This document shows, one piece after another, positions 52,749 to 60,898 of a DNA stretch of 64,000 bases (positions within the stretch are counted from its first letter, which is position 1; each line of letters begins with the position of its first letter). Source of the stretch: Mesorhizobium sp. B2-7-1 (GTDB lineage Bacteria > Pseudomonadota > Alphaproteobacteria > Rhizobiales > Rhizobiaceae); NCBI RefSeq assembly GCF_006440735.1, contig NZ_VFUA01000007.1, positions 58,247-122,246 on the forward strand. The letters run 5' to 3'. The notes beneath the pieces were generated by a model. That model was not told the DNA's origin. It saw only the letters and a program-made list of their open reading frames with translations, and ran no database searches. The translations under genes and the position numbers were made by a program.

Positions 52749-53552
52749 ATGTGCCGGTGGGCGGCCTATCTTGGTGAAGCGGTCTTCCTCGAAGACATCA
52801 TCACCGCGCCCTGCCATTCGCTGATCGCCCAGAGCCACTGCGCCCAGGAAGCCAAGTCGCCGACCAATGGCGACGGCTTCGGCCTTGCCTGGTACGGCGA
52901 CCGGCCCGAGCCCGGCCTTTATCGCGACATCCTGCCGGCCTGGTCCGACCCCAACCTGAAGAGCCTGTGCCGGCAGATCAAATCGGGACTGTTCCTGGCC
53001 CATGTGCGCGCCTCGACCGGCGGCGCCACCAGCCGCATGAACTGTCATCCCTTCGTCTCCGGCCGCTGGTCGTTCATGCATAACGGCCAGATCGGCGGCT
53101 TCGAAAAGATCCGCCGCGCGCTGGAAAACACGCTCACCGACGCGGTCTTCGACCAGCGCGAGGGCACTACCGATTCCGAACTCTTTTTTCTCCTGATGAT
53201 CGACCAGGGCCTGGCGACCGACCCGCAGGGTGCGGTGTCACGGGCGACCGGTCGCATCATCGAGGCATCCCGCCGCGCCGGCATCGAGCCGGCGCTGAAG
53301 CTGACCGCGGCCTTTTCGGATGGCGAGGCGCTGTACGCCGTTCGCTACGCCACCGACGACCATGCGCCGACGCTCTATACCGGCGCCTTCACGAAGCGCG
53401 CCGGTCATTGCATCGTCTCGGAACCCTTCGACCGCGACGGCGGCGAGTGGCAGGCGATACCTCCGGCAAGCTTCGTCACCATGACCAGGGACGGCACCGG
53501 CATCCGGCCGTTCGCGCCGGCGGCGAACAAGCTGGCGCTGGTCGTCGGTTGA
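52749..53552 (+). CDS. Class II glutamine amidotransferase (YafJ type)
   Basis: N-terminal nucleophile hydrolase of 267 residues. The catalytic Cys2 follows the initiator methionine (MCRWAAYLG), and GDGFGLAWYGDRPEPG, LAHVRASTGGATSR and FMHNGQIGG give the glutamine pocket and oxyanion hole of class II (GATase) domains. It is a stand-alone glutaminase-like domain, as in YafJ and EgtC proteins; the physiological substrate is unknown. A degenerate duplicate follows at 53706-54385. Confidence 0.9.
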   Translation: MCRWAAYLGEAVFLEDIITAPCHSLIAQSHCAQEAKSPTNGDGFGLAWYGDRPEPGLYRDILPAWSDPNLKSLCRQIKSGLFLAHVRASTGGATSRMNCHPFVSGRWSFMHNGQIGGFEKIRRALENTLTDAVFDQREGTTDSELFFLLMIDQGLATDPQGAVSRATGRIIEASRRAGIEPALKLTAAFSDGEALYAVRYATDDHAPTLYTGAFTKRAGHCIVSEPFDRDGGEWQAIPPASFVTMTRDGTGIRPFAPAANKLALVVG

Positions 53553-53705
53553 AGTAGAATCCCGAACTGCCGCGTTCAGGCAGAGATCAGCAAAACGTAA
53601 GCGCGGCGTAAGGACGTCCAACCTCCCTCCTGTCATCTGTGGCGCCAGACGAGCGGCGAATTCATTCGCGCGCTCAAAAACGCGTCGACAGAGGATGACA
53701 GGACA

Positions 53706-54385
53706 ATGTGCAGGTGGGCAGCCTATCTCGGCGACGCGATCTTCCTGGAAGACGTCATCGCCGCCCCCTCCCGGCCTGGTCCGACACCAATCTCAGGAGC
53801 CTTGGACGCCAGGTGAAATCCGGCCTGTTCCTGGCCCATGTCCGCGCTTCGACAGGCGGCGCCACCAGCCGCGCGAACTGCCATCCCTTCCCCTCGGGCC
53901 GCTGGTCGTTCATGCATAACGGCCAGATCGGTGGCTTCGAGAAGATCCGTCGTCCGCTCGAGAACTCGCTCTCGGATGCGCTGTTCGACCAGATCGAAGG
54001 GACCACGGATTCCGAGCTGTTTTTCCGCGTGATGCTCGGCGAAGGCCTTGCGCAGGATCCGCAAGGCGCGGTGTCCCGCGCCACCGGCCGCGTGATCGAG
54101 GCTGCGCACCGCGTCGGCATCGACCCGTCCCTGAAGCTGACGGCCGCCTTCAGTAACGGAAGGGCGCTTCATGCCGTTCGCTACGCCACCGACGATCAAG
54201 CACCGACGCTTTACACCGCCGCCTTCGCCAAAGGCGTCGGCCGTTGCATCGTCTCCGAGCCGTTCGATCGCGACGGCCGGACCTGACACGAGATTCCGCA
54301 ATCGAGCTTCGTGACGATGACCCACGACAGCACCAGCATCCGCCCGTTCGCGCCAGCGACGTCCCGGTGGGCGCTGGCAAGCTGA
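53706..54385 (+). pseudogene. Degenerate duplicate of the glutamine amidotransferase
   Basis: It starts MCRWAAYLGDAIFLEDVIAA like its neighbour, then a deletion removes the segment corresponding to 121 bases of the intact gene. Since 121 is not a multiple of three the frame shifts. From about 53775 the homologous frame continues (PAWSDTNLRSLGRQVKSG, HNGQIGGFEKIRRPLENS) until an in-frame TGA at 54284-54286, where the intact copy has tryptophan in GGEWQAIP; the remnant QSSFVTMTHDSTSIRPFAPA then follows to 54385. Two independent lesions mean it is not functional as one protein. Confidence 0.9.
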
Positions 54386-54422
54386 AGCCTCGGCATTGGC
54401 GGCTTCCGCCATCGGCCGGCTG

Positions 54423-55493
54423 CTAAACGAAGCGCGACAGAGCGTAAGGCGCGAGCAACGCATCGCGCTCGCCGTCGAGGATTTCGCGGGCAACAAACAG
54501 GCCGACGGCGGGCGCCAGCGTGATGCCGGAATGAGTGACGGCGATGTAGAGGCCGCCGACGCCGTCGGCGCGGCTGACGATCGGGAAACCATCGGCCGGC
54601 GTTGGACGGTAGCCGATCGTGTGAAAGTCGAATTCCAGCCCGTCCGCGCCACGCAGCATCGCTTTCGTCGCGGCGAACAGCGCGCGCGCATCAGCTTCTG
54701 GGTTCTCGCCCGGCTCGCCGCCGCCGAAATCCGAGCCGGCGACGATGCGTCCCTCGGCCGTCTGGCGCATATGCAGCCTGTCGGCCAGCACCAGGCCGTT
54801 GAGCAGCTTCTTGTGGGGGCGCGAGTGCACGATCAGGCCGGGCGGTGTCTCGATCGGCAGCTTGACGCCCGCCGTCGCGGCGATCGCCGGAGCACCGGCG
54901 CCGGCTGCAACCACCACCTCGTCGGCGGCGATGGTCTCGCCCGAAACGACGACGCCGGTGACCTTGCCGTTGACTAGCGCCAACCGGTCGACGGCTCCCG
55001 CAACGATCCGCGCGCCGCGCCGTTCGGCATCCGCCAGCAGCGCCTTTATGGTCGCCACGGGCTCGGCCACGCCTTCCTCGGCAACATGAAGGGCAAAATC
55101 GGGAAGCGCCGCCAGATTGGGCTCGATGCGCGCCGCCTGTTCGCGTCCGACCCGCTCGATGCCATAGCCCCAGGATGAATGCTCGGCCGCGTAGGCTTCG
55201 AGCTCGTCCGCTGGCAGGTCCCAGCACAGGCCGCCGCACCAGGCGAGCGGCAGGCCCGGCAGGTCGTTCGCCAGCCGTTTCCATTCGGCCATGGCCCGGA
55301 TGCGCAGCCGGAAATAGGTTTCCGGATTGCCCCAGCTTGCGTTGATCCAGGCAAAGGAATTCGGCGTGGCGACACCACCGGCGCCGCTCTCGGAAACGAC
55401 CGTCACGCGCGCGCCGGCTTTCGCCAGATGCCAGGCGATAGAGGCGCCGATGATGCCGGCTCCGATGACGATGACTTGTTTTGCGTTGCTCAT
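54423..55493 (-). CDS. FAD-dependent oxidoreductase (DAO family)
   Basis: Flavoenzyme of 356 residues related to glycine/D-amino-acid oxidases. The dinucleotide motif VIVIGAGIIGASIAWHLAKA is at residues 9-28, the DAO signature is seen in LPGLPLAWCGGLCWDLPADE and RTEGRIVAGSDFGGGE-like stretches, and VVVAAGAGAPAIAA and IAVTHSGITLAPAVG close the fold. No signal peptide. Substrate unknown; amino-acid or sarcosine-like compounds are usual. Monocistronic. Confidence 0.88.
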   Translation of the reverse strand: MSNAKQVIVIGAGIIGASIAWHLAKAGARVTVVSESGAGGVATPNSFAWINASWGNPETYFRLRIRAMAEWKRLANDLPGLPLAWCGGLCWDLPADELEAYAAEHSSWGYGIERVGREQAARIEPNLAALPDFALHVAEEGVAEPVATIKALLADAERRGARIVAGAVDRLALVNGKVTGVVVSGETIAADEVVVAAGAGAPAIAATAGVKLPIETPPGLIVHSRPHKKLLNGLVLADRLHMRQTAEGRIVAGSDFGGGEPGENPEADARALFAATKAMLRGADGLEFDFHTIGYRPTPADGFPIVSRADGVGGLYIAVTHSGITLAPAVGLFVAREILDGERDALLAPYALSRFV

Positions 55494-55560
55494 GCCGGAC
55501 CTTTGGGAGAGATTTCCCCCGTCATGCCACCCCGCCGGCCGGACCTCAAGTGAGCGCCGG

Positions 55561-55881
55561 CTATGCGCCGCCCATTGCTACCGCAGGCGCCCCGGCAATC
55601 AGGCCCCTCAACTCGTCACAGCGCCGTTTGAGCCGTGAGGAATCGACTTTCTTCGCAACGGCCAGCGCTGTGCCGAGCTCCAGGTCAGCGCCGGCCCGAT
55701 CGCCGATCCTGATGAGCAATGCCGCGAGCGACAGCCTGGCGTCGGCGACGTTGATCGGCGAGCCGATCTCGTTCCACCGCGAGCATGCGATCTGCAGCTC
55801 CCGGGCGGCCTCGGCGAGGCGTTCTTCCTGCATGAATAGCTCCGCCTTGGCTTCCGCGGTCAGCGCCTGGATGGAGGCCAT
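55561..55881 (-). pseudogene. Truncated TPR-like C-terminal fragment
   Basis: The stretch ALTAEAKAELFMQEERLAEA then ARELQIACSRWNEIGSPINV and SRLKRRCDELRGLIAG is helical repeat sequence of the kind found at the C-terminus of long cyclase- or regulator-like proteins with tetratricopeptide repeats. Nothing upstream resembles the rest of such a protein; at about 55885 the similarity stops and a different gene, on the other strand, begins. It is therefore a 5'-truncated remnant of about 106 codons. The parent family is not certain. Confidence 0.6.
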
Positions 55882-55890
55882 CGGCCAGCG

Positions 55891-56124
55891 CTGGACGACA
55901 AGACCTTTTGCGTCTATCTCGCCAAGGACGAGGCGATCATCCAGCGCCACGCCAAGATGAGCGGCTTCCCGGCGACCAAGATCACGCAGGTCAAGCGCCT
56001 GTTCGATCCGACGACGGCTTACGCCGCCGCCTGCCGGGGAGGGATCGATCGTGAAGCGCTTTGCGGAAATCGTCCTTGCCGTCGGTGCCTCGGCGCTGCT
56101 TTGCGGCACCGCGGTCGCGCATGA
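55891..56124 (+). pseudogene. 5'-truncated DUF4242 (nickel-binding-like) fragment
   Basis: In one frame the sequence reads LDDKTFCVYLAKDEAIIQRH then AKMSGFPATKITQVKRLFDP followed by TTA, which is the C-terminal core of DUF4242 proteins (KTFCVY.A.DE..I..HA..SGFPA..I..V...DPTT). The N-terminal half and start codon are missing, replaced by the TPR fragment on the opposite strand. The frame runs into the next gene before its stop. Confidence 0.7.
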
Positions 56125-56566
56125 CATGCCCGATCCGGTGCTCAACCGGTCGCGGGACATGGCGGCCAAGTACCTCGACATCGAGGTCGCCAAGGCGGAC
56201 GGCTACCAGCAGCTGTTCGAATGCACGACGCATGACGAGCACGGCACGATGGGCGTTCACTTCATCCATCCCGGACGCGCCGGCGACGGCAGGCTCGTGC
56301 TCGGCGAGCCGGACGTGCTGACCTACGAGCCGGAAGCCGATGGCTCGATGCAGCTCGTCGGCATGGAATACATCGTCTTCAAAAAGGACTGGAAGGGAAA
56401 AGGCGTGCCCGAATTCCTCGGCCGCACCCTGCAGCGCAAGACGACGGTGGGCGTCCACCCGGTGGACCCGTATTACGAGCTCCATGTCTGGCACTGGCGG
56501 CACAACCCGGCCGGCATGTTCGCCGACTGGAACCCCTATGTGAGCTGCGAGCACGACCGGTCCTGA
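56051..56566 (+). CDS. Periplasmic hypothetical protein
   Basis: Protein of 171 residues, GTG start. Signal peptide RFAEIVLAVGASALLCGTAV then AHDMP. The mature part contains QQLFECTTHDEHGTMGVHFI and YELHVWHWRHNPAGMFADWN then PYVSCEHD, rich in histidine, tryptophan and two cysteines (about residues 58 and 166). No family recognised beyond similarity to small conserved exported proteins of proteobacteria. It overlaps the tail of the DUF4242 remnant. Function unknown. Confidence 0.75.
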   Translation: MKRFAEIVLAVGASALLCGTAVAHDMPDPVLNRSRDMAAKYLDIEVAKADGYQQLFECTTHDEHGTMGVHFIHPGRAGDGRLVLGEPDVLTYEPEADGSMQLVGMEYIVFKKDWKGKGVPEFLGRTLQRKTTVGVHPVDPYYELHVWHWRHNPAGMFADWNPYVSCEHDRS

Positions 56567-56588
56567 CCGGTGTGACGGGCGGTGTGCT

Positions 56589-56616
56589 TCGGGAGGACCA
56601 TTCGTGGCCCTCCCGA
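56589..56616 (+). terminator. Possible stem-loop terminator
   Basis: TCGGGAGG (56589-56596) and CCTCCCGA (56609-56616) form a perfect 8-bp stem with a 12-base loop. No T-run follows, so activity is uncertain. Confidence 0.4.
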
Positions 56617-56641
56617 TCCCTTCGTTCAGACAAAAGGAAAG

Positions 56642-56895
56642 ATGATCATGCCAACCCTTCGCATGGGAATGAAGCCCGTCGCCGGTCAGCCAGTTGACGG
56701 GCGTTTCTTCGCGACAGCCGTCGAAATATGCCGCTCCGGCCCGCGCGTGCTTGCACGGATGGTCCGCCTCCGCAGGGATCGCGTCTGGCTGGACGAGTTG
56801 CCGGACCATCTGCTGCGCGACATCGCATCAAACGTTCGGAAATCTCGTCGGTCATCTGGCACGGCCGCCGCCAGGACGACGGTGCACAGATTTGA
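56642..56895 (+). pseudogene. DUF1127 small protein gene with one-base deletion
   Basis: From the ATG (ribosome site AAAGGAAAG) the frame reads through MVRLRRDRVWLDELPDHLLR then DI, the DUF1127 motif (R...LD.LPDHLLRDIG). At about 56825 the sequence gacatcgcatca replaces the expected gacatcggcatca, and the family sequence resumes in another frame as IKRSEISSVIWHGRRQ, ending at the stop at 56893. Restoring one G joins the two parts. DUF1127 proteins are small, arginine-rich regulators of stress or carbon metabolism in alphaproteobacteria. Confidence 0.8.
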
Positions 56896-57040
56896 CGGGC
56901 TGGTTCCGGCGGCGACGGTCCACGGCATCCGCTTCAACAGTGCCGATGAGGTCGGCACCGGCGCGCCGCACGCGGCTCTGATGATGTCCCGCATCCCACT
57001 GCCGATTTGGAGCAATCTTTTGCCAGTCCAATCCATGCGC

Positions 57041-57068
57041 TTGACATCAATACGTACGTACGTATTAT
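57041..57068 (+). promoter_or_regulatory. Promoter with TetR operator inside
   Basis: The -35 TTGACA (57041-57046) and -10 TATTAT (57063-57068) are 16 bp apart, and the perfect 18-bp palindrome AATACGTACGTACGTATT (57049-57066) fills the space between them and reaches into the -10. The TetR gene starts at 57075, so repressor binding there would block its own promoter and that of the dehalogenase. Confidence 0.85.
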
Positions 57069-57074
57069 ATCACC

Positions 57075-57662
57075 ATGGCTAGACAATCACTCCGCGAAAA
57101 CCTTCTCCAGGCCGGCTTCCAGACCATCTGGAGTTCCGGCTACACCGCGGCCGGCGTCCGCGACATCGTTGCCGCCGCCGGCGCCCGTCCGGGTTCGTTC
57201 ACCAACCATTTTGCCTCCAAGGAGGAGTTTGCCGGCGAGGTGCTGGAGCGCTACTTCGCCTATGTCAGCGGCTTGGTGGAAAGCGCGCTGACGCGTGACG
57301 GCACGCCGCCCGTCGGCAGGCTTCGCCGCTATCTCGACGTCATCACCTCCAAGCTCGAAGCGCATGACTGGGCGCGCGGCTGCATGGTCGGCAATCTCAG
57401 CCTGGAAACGGCCGTTCACAGTGAACCGCTCCGACTCAGGCTGGTCGACATTTTCGAGCGCTGGCGCCAGCCCTTCGCGGCCTGCATCGCCGAGGGTCAG
57501 GCGGCGGGCGAGATCACAAAAGCCTTCGACGCCGAGGACCTCGCCGATTTCCTGCTGTCGTCCTGGCAGGGAGCCATGTTGCGCATGAAAGTCGAGCGCA
57601 GTCCGGAACCGCTCGAGCGGTTCAAGAAAATCATCTTCAGCACCGTGTTCGGAAGGGAGTGA
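57075..57662 (+). CDS. TetR family regulator of the dehalogenase operon
   Basis: Regulator of 195 residues. DNA-binding domain: RQSLRENLLQAGFQTIWSSG then YTAAGVRDIVAAAGARPGSF and TNHFASKEEFAGEVLERYF. The C-terminal domain is the TetR_C_16-like kind (LEAHDWARGCMVGNLSLETA). It is 7 bp after the promoter box with the 18-bp palindrome, and its stop overlaps the GTG start of the next gene as GTGA, so the two form one autoregulated operon. Confidence 0.92.
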   Translation: MARQSLRENLLQAGFQTIWSSGYTAAGVRDIVAAAGARPGSFTNHFASKEEFAGEVLERYFAYVSGLVESALTRDGTPPVGRLRRYLDVITSKLEAHDWARGCMVGNLSLETAVHSEPLRLRLVDIFERWRQPFAACIAEGQAAGEITKAFDAEDLADFLLSSWQGAMLRMKVERSPEPLERFKKIIFSTVFGRE

Positions 57663-58582
57663 TTCAGGTGAATTCGACGACCGATGGGCGGCAACTGCGG
57701 CGCGCCGAGATTAATGTCCTTGATTCAACGATGTCGTATCTGGAGGCTGGATCGACCGGCCCGACCGTGCTGTTCCTGCACGGCAATCCGACTTCTTCCT
57801 ACATCTGGCGCAACATCATTCCGCATGTCGCGCCGTTCGGTCGCTGCATCGCGCCCGACCTGATCGGCTACGGCCAGTCGGGTAAGCCGGACATCGACTA
57901 TCGCTTCTTCGATCAGGTCCGCTATCTCGACGCCTTCATCGAGGCGCTCGACATCAAGGATCTGGTGATCGTCGCCCAGGACTGGGGCACGGCGCTGGCA
58001 TTCCATTTCGCGGCGCGGCGGCCCCGGCGCGTTCTGGGCCTGGCCTTCATGGAGTTCATCAGGCCCTTCGAGCGCTGGGAGGATTTCCATCAGCGCCCGC
58101 AGGCGCGCGAGCTCTTCAAGGCGTTGCGCACGCCGGGCGCCGGCGAGAAGCTGGTGTTGGAAGACAATATCTTCGTGGAAAAAATCCTGCCTGCCTCGGT
58201 CCTGCGGCCGATGAAAGAGGACGAGATGGCCGCTTACCGCGCGCCGTTCCCGACGCCGCAGTCGCGCAAGCCGGCGCTGCGCCTGCCCAGGGAACTGCCG
58301 ATCGAAGGTCAGCCGGCCGATGTCGCCGCGATCAGCGCGCACGATCACCACGCGCTGCGGCTTTCCTCCTATCCGAAACTGCTATTCGCGGGCGACCCCG
58401 GCGCTCTGATTTCTGCGCAGGCGGCTCGGGAATTCGCGGCGGGGCTGAAGAACTGCCGTTTCATCGATCTGGGGCCGGGCGCCCATTATCTGCAGGAAGA
58501 CCATCCCGATGCGATCGGCAAGGCCATTGCCGGCTGGTTGCCGCGGATCGCTCCGGCGGAAAACGCGGCCGAGCTGGCTTGA
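57659..58582 (+). CDS. Haloalkane dehalogenase-like alpha/beta hydrolase
   Basis: Hydrolase of up to 307 residues. All five catalytic positions of the HLD-II (LinB-like) group are visible: halide-binding Asn43 in LHGNPTSSYIWRN, nucleophile Asp108 and Trp109 in VAQDWGTALAF, acid Glu132 in MEFIRP, and base His276 in GAHYLQEDHPD. Such enzymes cleave carbon-halogen bonds. A GTG at 57659 overlaps the TetR stop (GTGA); a second GTG at 57668 with ribosome site AAGGGAG is equally possible. No signal peptide. The natural substrate is unknown. Confidence 0.88.
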   Translation: MIQVNSTTDGRQLRRAEINVLDSTMSYLEAGSTGPTVLFLHGNPTSSYIWRNIIPHVAPFGRCIAPDLIGYGQSGKPDIDYRFFDQVRYLDAFIEALDIKDLVIVAQDWGTALAFHFAARRPRRVLGLAFMEFIRPFERWEDFHQRPQARELFKALRTPGAGEKLVLEDNIFVEKILPASVLRPMKEDEMAAYRAPFPTPQSRKPALRLPRELPIEGQPADVAAISAHDHHALRLSSYPKLLFAGDPGALISAQAAREFAAGLKNCRFIDLGPGAHYLQEDHPDAIGKAIAGWLPRIAPAENAAELA

Positions 58583-58680
58583 GCCGTAGCGGCGGGCACG
58601 AAGCGTTGCCCGCCCCATGTCGACAGGCCGGCACCGCACTGGTAGAAGCGCCGCCTGTCACACGGAACGCCTTAAAAGAA

Positions 58681-60273
58681 ATGCCTGAAACAATACCCGA
58701 AGAGGTTGCGCGCCGCCGCACCTTCGCGATCATCGCGCACCCCGACGCCGGCAAGACCACGCTCACCGAAAAGCTGCTGCTGTTCGGCGGCGCCATCCAG
58801 CTTGCCGGCGAGGTCAAGGCCAAGAAGGACCGCATCCAGACGCGCTCAGACTGGATGAAGATCGAGCGCGAACGCGGCATCTCGGTCGTCACCTCGGTGA
58901 TGACCTTCGAATATGACGACAACGTCTTCAACCTGCTCGACACGCCCGGCCACGAGGATTTCGCCGACGACACTTACCGCACGCTGTCGGCGGTGGATTC
59001 CGCCGTCATGGTCATCGACGCCGCCAAGGGCATCGAGCCGCGCACGCTGAAGCTGTTCGAGGTCTGCCGTCTGCGCGACATCCCGATCATCACCTTCGTC
59101 AACAAGATGGACCGCGAAAGCCGCGATCCGTTCGAGATTTTGGACGAGATCGAGCAGAAGCTGGCGCTGGATACCGCGCCTGTCACTTGGCCGATCGGCC
59201 GCGGCAAGAGCTTTTCAGGCACCTATCATCTGGCGCAGAACGCGGTGCGCCGCAGCGACGACGAGAAGGAGCGGACGCCGGTCAACGGCCCGGATTCCAA
59301 CCGCGTCGCCGGGCTGTTGCCGGACAATGAACGCGAAGCCTTCATCGAGGAACTGGAGCTCGCACGCGAAGCCTGTCGCCCGCTCGATGTCGACGCCTTC
59401 CGCGAAGGCCATCTGACGCCCGTCTATTTCGGCTCGGCGCTGCGCAATTACGGCGTTCGCGACCTGATCGAGGCGCTCGGCGCCTACGGCCCGCCGCCGC
59501 GTGCCCAGGAAGCCGATGAGCGTACGGTCGAGGCGACGGAGGACAAGATGACCTCCTTCGTCTTCAAGATCCAGGCCAACATGGATCCCAACCACCGCGA
59601 CCGCATCGCGTTCGTGCGCGTCTGTTCAGGCAAGCTGGAGCGCGGCATGAAGGCCAAGCTGGTGCGCACCGGCAAGCCGATGAGCCTGTCTGCGCCGCAG
59701 TTCTTCTTCGCCCGCACCCGCGTCACCGCCGACGAGGCTTTCGCCGGCGACGTCGTCGGCATTCCCAATCACGGCACGCTGCGTATCGGCGACACGCTGA
59801 CCGAAGGCGAGGAGATCCTGTTCCGCGGCGTGCCGAACTTCGCCCCGGAAATCCTGCGCCGCGTGCGCCTCGGCGATGCCATGAAGGCCAAGAAGCTGAA
59901 GGAGGCGCTGCACCAGATGGCCGAGGAGGGCGTGGTGCAGCTCTTCTCGCCGGAAGACGGCTCGCCGGCCATTGTCGGCGTGGTCGGCGCGCTGCAGCTC
60001 GACGTGCTGAAGGAGCGGCTCAACATCGAGTACACGCTGCCGGTGGATTTCGAGATGTCGCGCTTCTCGATCTGCCGCTGGATCGCGGCCGACGACAAGG
60101 CAGAGGTGCAGCGCTTCATCGAGGCGCATCGCGGCGACATCGCCCGCGACCTCGACAACGACCCGGTCTTCCTCGCCCAGCACGCCTTCTCGCTCAACTA
60201 CGAAGCCGAGCGCTGGAAAGCGATCCGCTTCACCGCGGTGAAGGACTACCAGGTGCGTGATAAGGCGCCGTGA
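58681..60273 (+). CDS. prfC: Peptide chain release factor 3
   Basis: Ribosomal GTPase of 530 residues that recycles release factors 1 and 2. G motifs: AHPDAGKTT (19-27), DTPGHEDF and NKMD, then VFKIQANMDPNHRDRIAFVR in domain II and VGALQLDVLKERLNIEYTLP in the C-terminal domain. The start MPETIPEEVARRRTFA is family-like; the in-frame codons upstream from 58579 are not conserved. Monocistronic; the gap before it is 98 bp. Confidence 0.97.
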   Translation: MPETIPEEVARRRTFAIIAHPDAGKTTLTEKLLLFGGAIQLAGEVKAKKDRIQTRSDWMKIERERGISVVTSVMTFEYDDNVFNLLDTPGHEDFADDTYRTLSAVDSAVMVIDAAKGIEPRTLKLFEVCRLRDIPIITFVNKMDRESRDPFEILDEIEQKLALDTAPVTWPIGRGKSFSGTYHLAQNAVRRSDDEKERTPVNGPDSNRVAGLLPDNEREAFIEELELAREACRPLDVDAFREGHLTPVYFGSALRNYGVRDLIEALGAYGPPPRAQEADERTVEATEDKMTSFVFKIQANMDPNHRDRIAFVRVCSGKLERGMKAKLVRTGKPMSLSAPQFFFARTRVTADEAFAGDVVGIPNHGTLRIGDTLTEGEEILFRGVPNFAPEILRRVRLGDAMKAKKLKEALHQMAEEGVVQLFSPEDGSPAIVGVVGALQLDVLKERLNIEYTLPVDFEMSRFSICRWIAADDKAEVQRFIEAHRGDIARDLDNDPVFLAQHAFSLNYEAERWKAIRFTAVKDYQVRDKAP

Positions 60274-60279
60274 GAAGTG

Positions 60280-60392
60280 AATAGTCAGTAGTCAGTAGTC
60301 AGTAGTCAGTAGTCAGTAGTCAGTAGTCGGTAGTCAGTGGTCAGTAGTGATTTCACTACTCACTACTCGCCACTCACTACTCACTACTCACT
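60280..60392. repeat. Heptanucleotide tandem repeat with inverted partner array
   Basis: From 60287 the unit AGTAGTC occurs six times in perfect tandem (60287-60328), with one degenerate unit before and three after it, up to 60349. At 60354-60388 the unit CACTACT occurs four times plus one variant; it is close to the reverse complement of the first (GACTACT). The two arrays can therefore fold on each other. The second array supplies the stop codon of the VOC gene. Confidence 0.95.
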
Positions 60393-60869
60393 TATGATCA
60401 TCCCTTTCGCCGCCGCCTCCAGCCTGTCGATCTCGATCTTGCCCATCTTCATCATGGCGTCCATCACGCGCCCGGCCTTGGCCCGGTCCGGATCCTGGAG
60501 CAGCCGCGGCAACTGTTCCGGCACGACCTGCCAGGAAACGCCGAACTTGTCCTTCAGCCAGCCGCAAGGCCCGGGCTCGCCGCCGCCTTCGGTAAGACGT
60601 GTCCAGAAATGGTCGACTTCGGCCTGGGTCTTGCAGTCGATCGACTGTGACATCGCCTCGCTGAACTTGTATTGCGGCCCGCCATTCAGCGCCTGGAACG
60701 GTACGCCGTCCAACTCGAACGTGGCCACCAGTGCCTGGCCTTCCTGGGCATGGCCTTTCGGCCAGCGCATGACGCTCAGCACCTTCGAATTCTTGAAGAT
60801 GGAGACGTAGTGGTTCATCGCCTCTTCGGCCTGGCCGTCGAACCACAGGCAGGTGGTGATCTTTGGCAT
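60384..60869 (-). CDS. VOC family protein (PhnB/YjdN-like)
   Basis: Protein of 161 residues: MPKITTCLWFDGQAEEAMNH then YVSIFKNSKVLSVMRWPKGH, FELDGVPFQALNGGPQYKFS, and CGWLKDKFGVSWQVVP, the pattern of the 3-demethylubiquinone-methyltransferase-like VOC family. Function unknown; probably a small-molecule binding or conversion enzyme. It lies 29 bp after the AHSA1 gene. Its last residues (MIISE) and stop lie in the CACTACT tandem array. Confidence 0.88.
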   Translation of the reverse strand: MPKITTCLWFDGQAEEAMNHYVSIFKNSKVLSVMRWPKGHAQEGQALVATFELDGVPFQALNGGPQYKFSEAMSQSIDCKTQAEVDHFWTRLTEGGGEPGPCGWLKDKFGVSWQVVPEQLPRLLQDPDRAKAGRVMDAMMKMGKIEIDRLEAAAKGMIISE

Positions 60870-60898
60870 CGTTTTCTCCTTTGCGTTTTGGAATGAGG

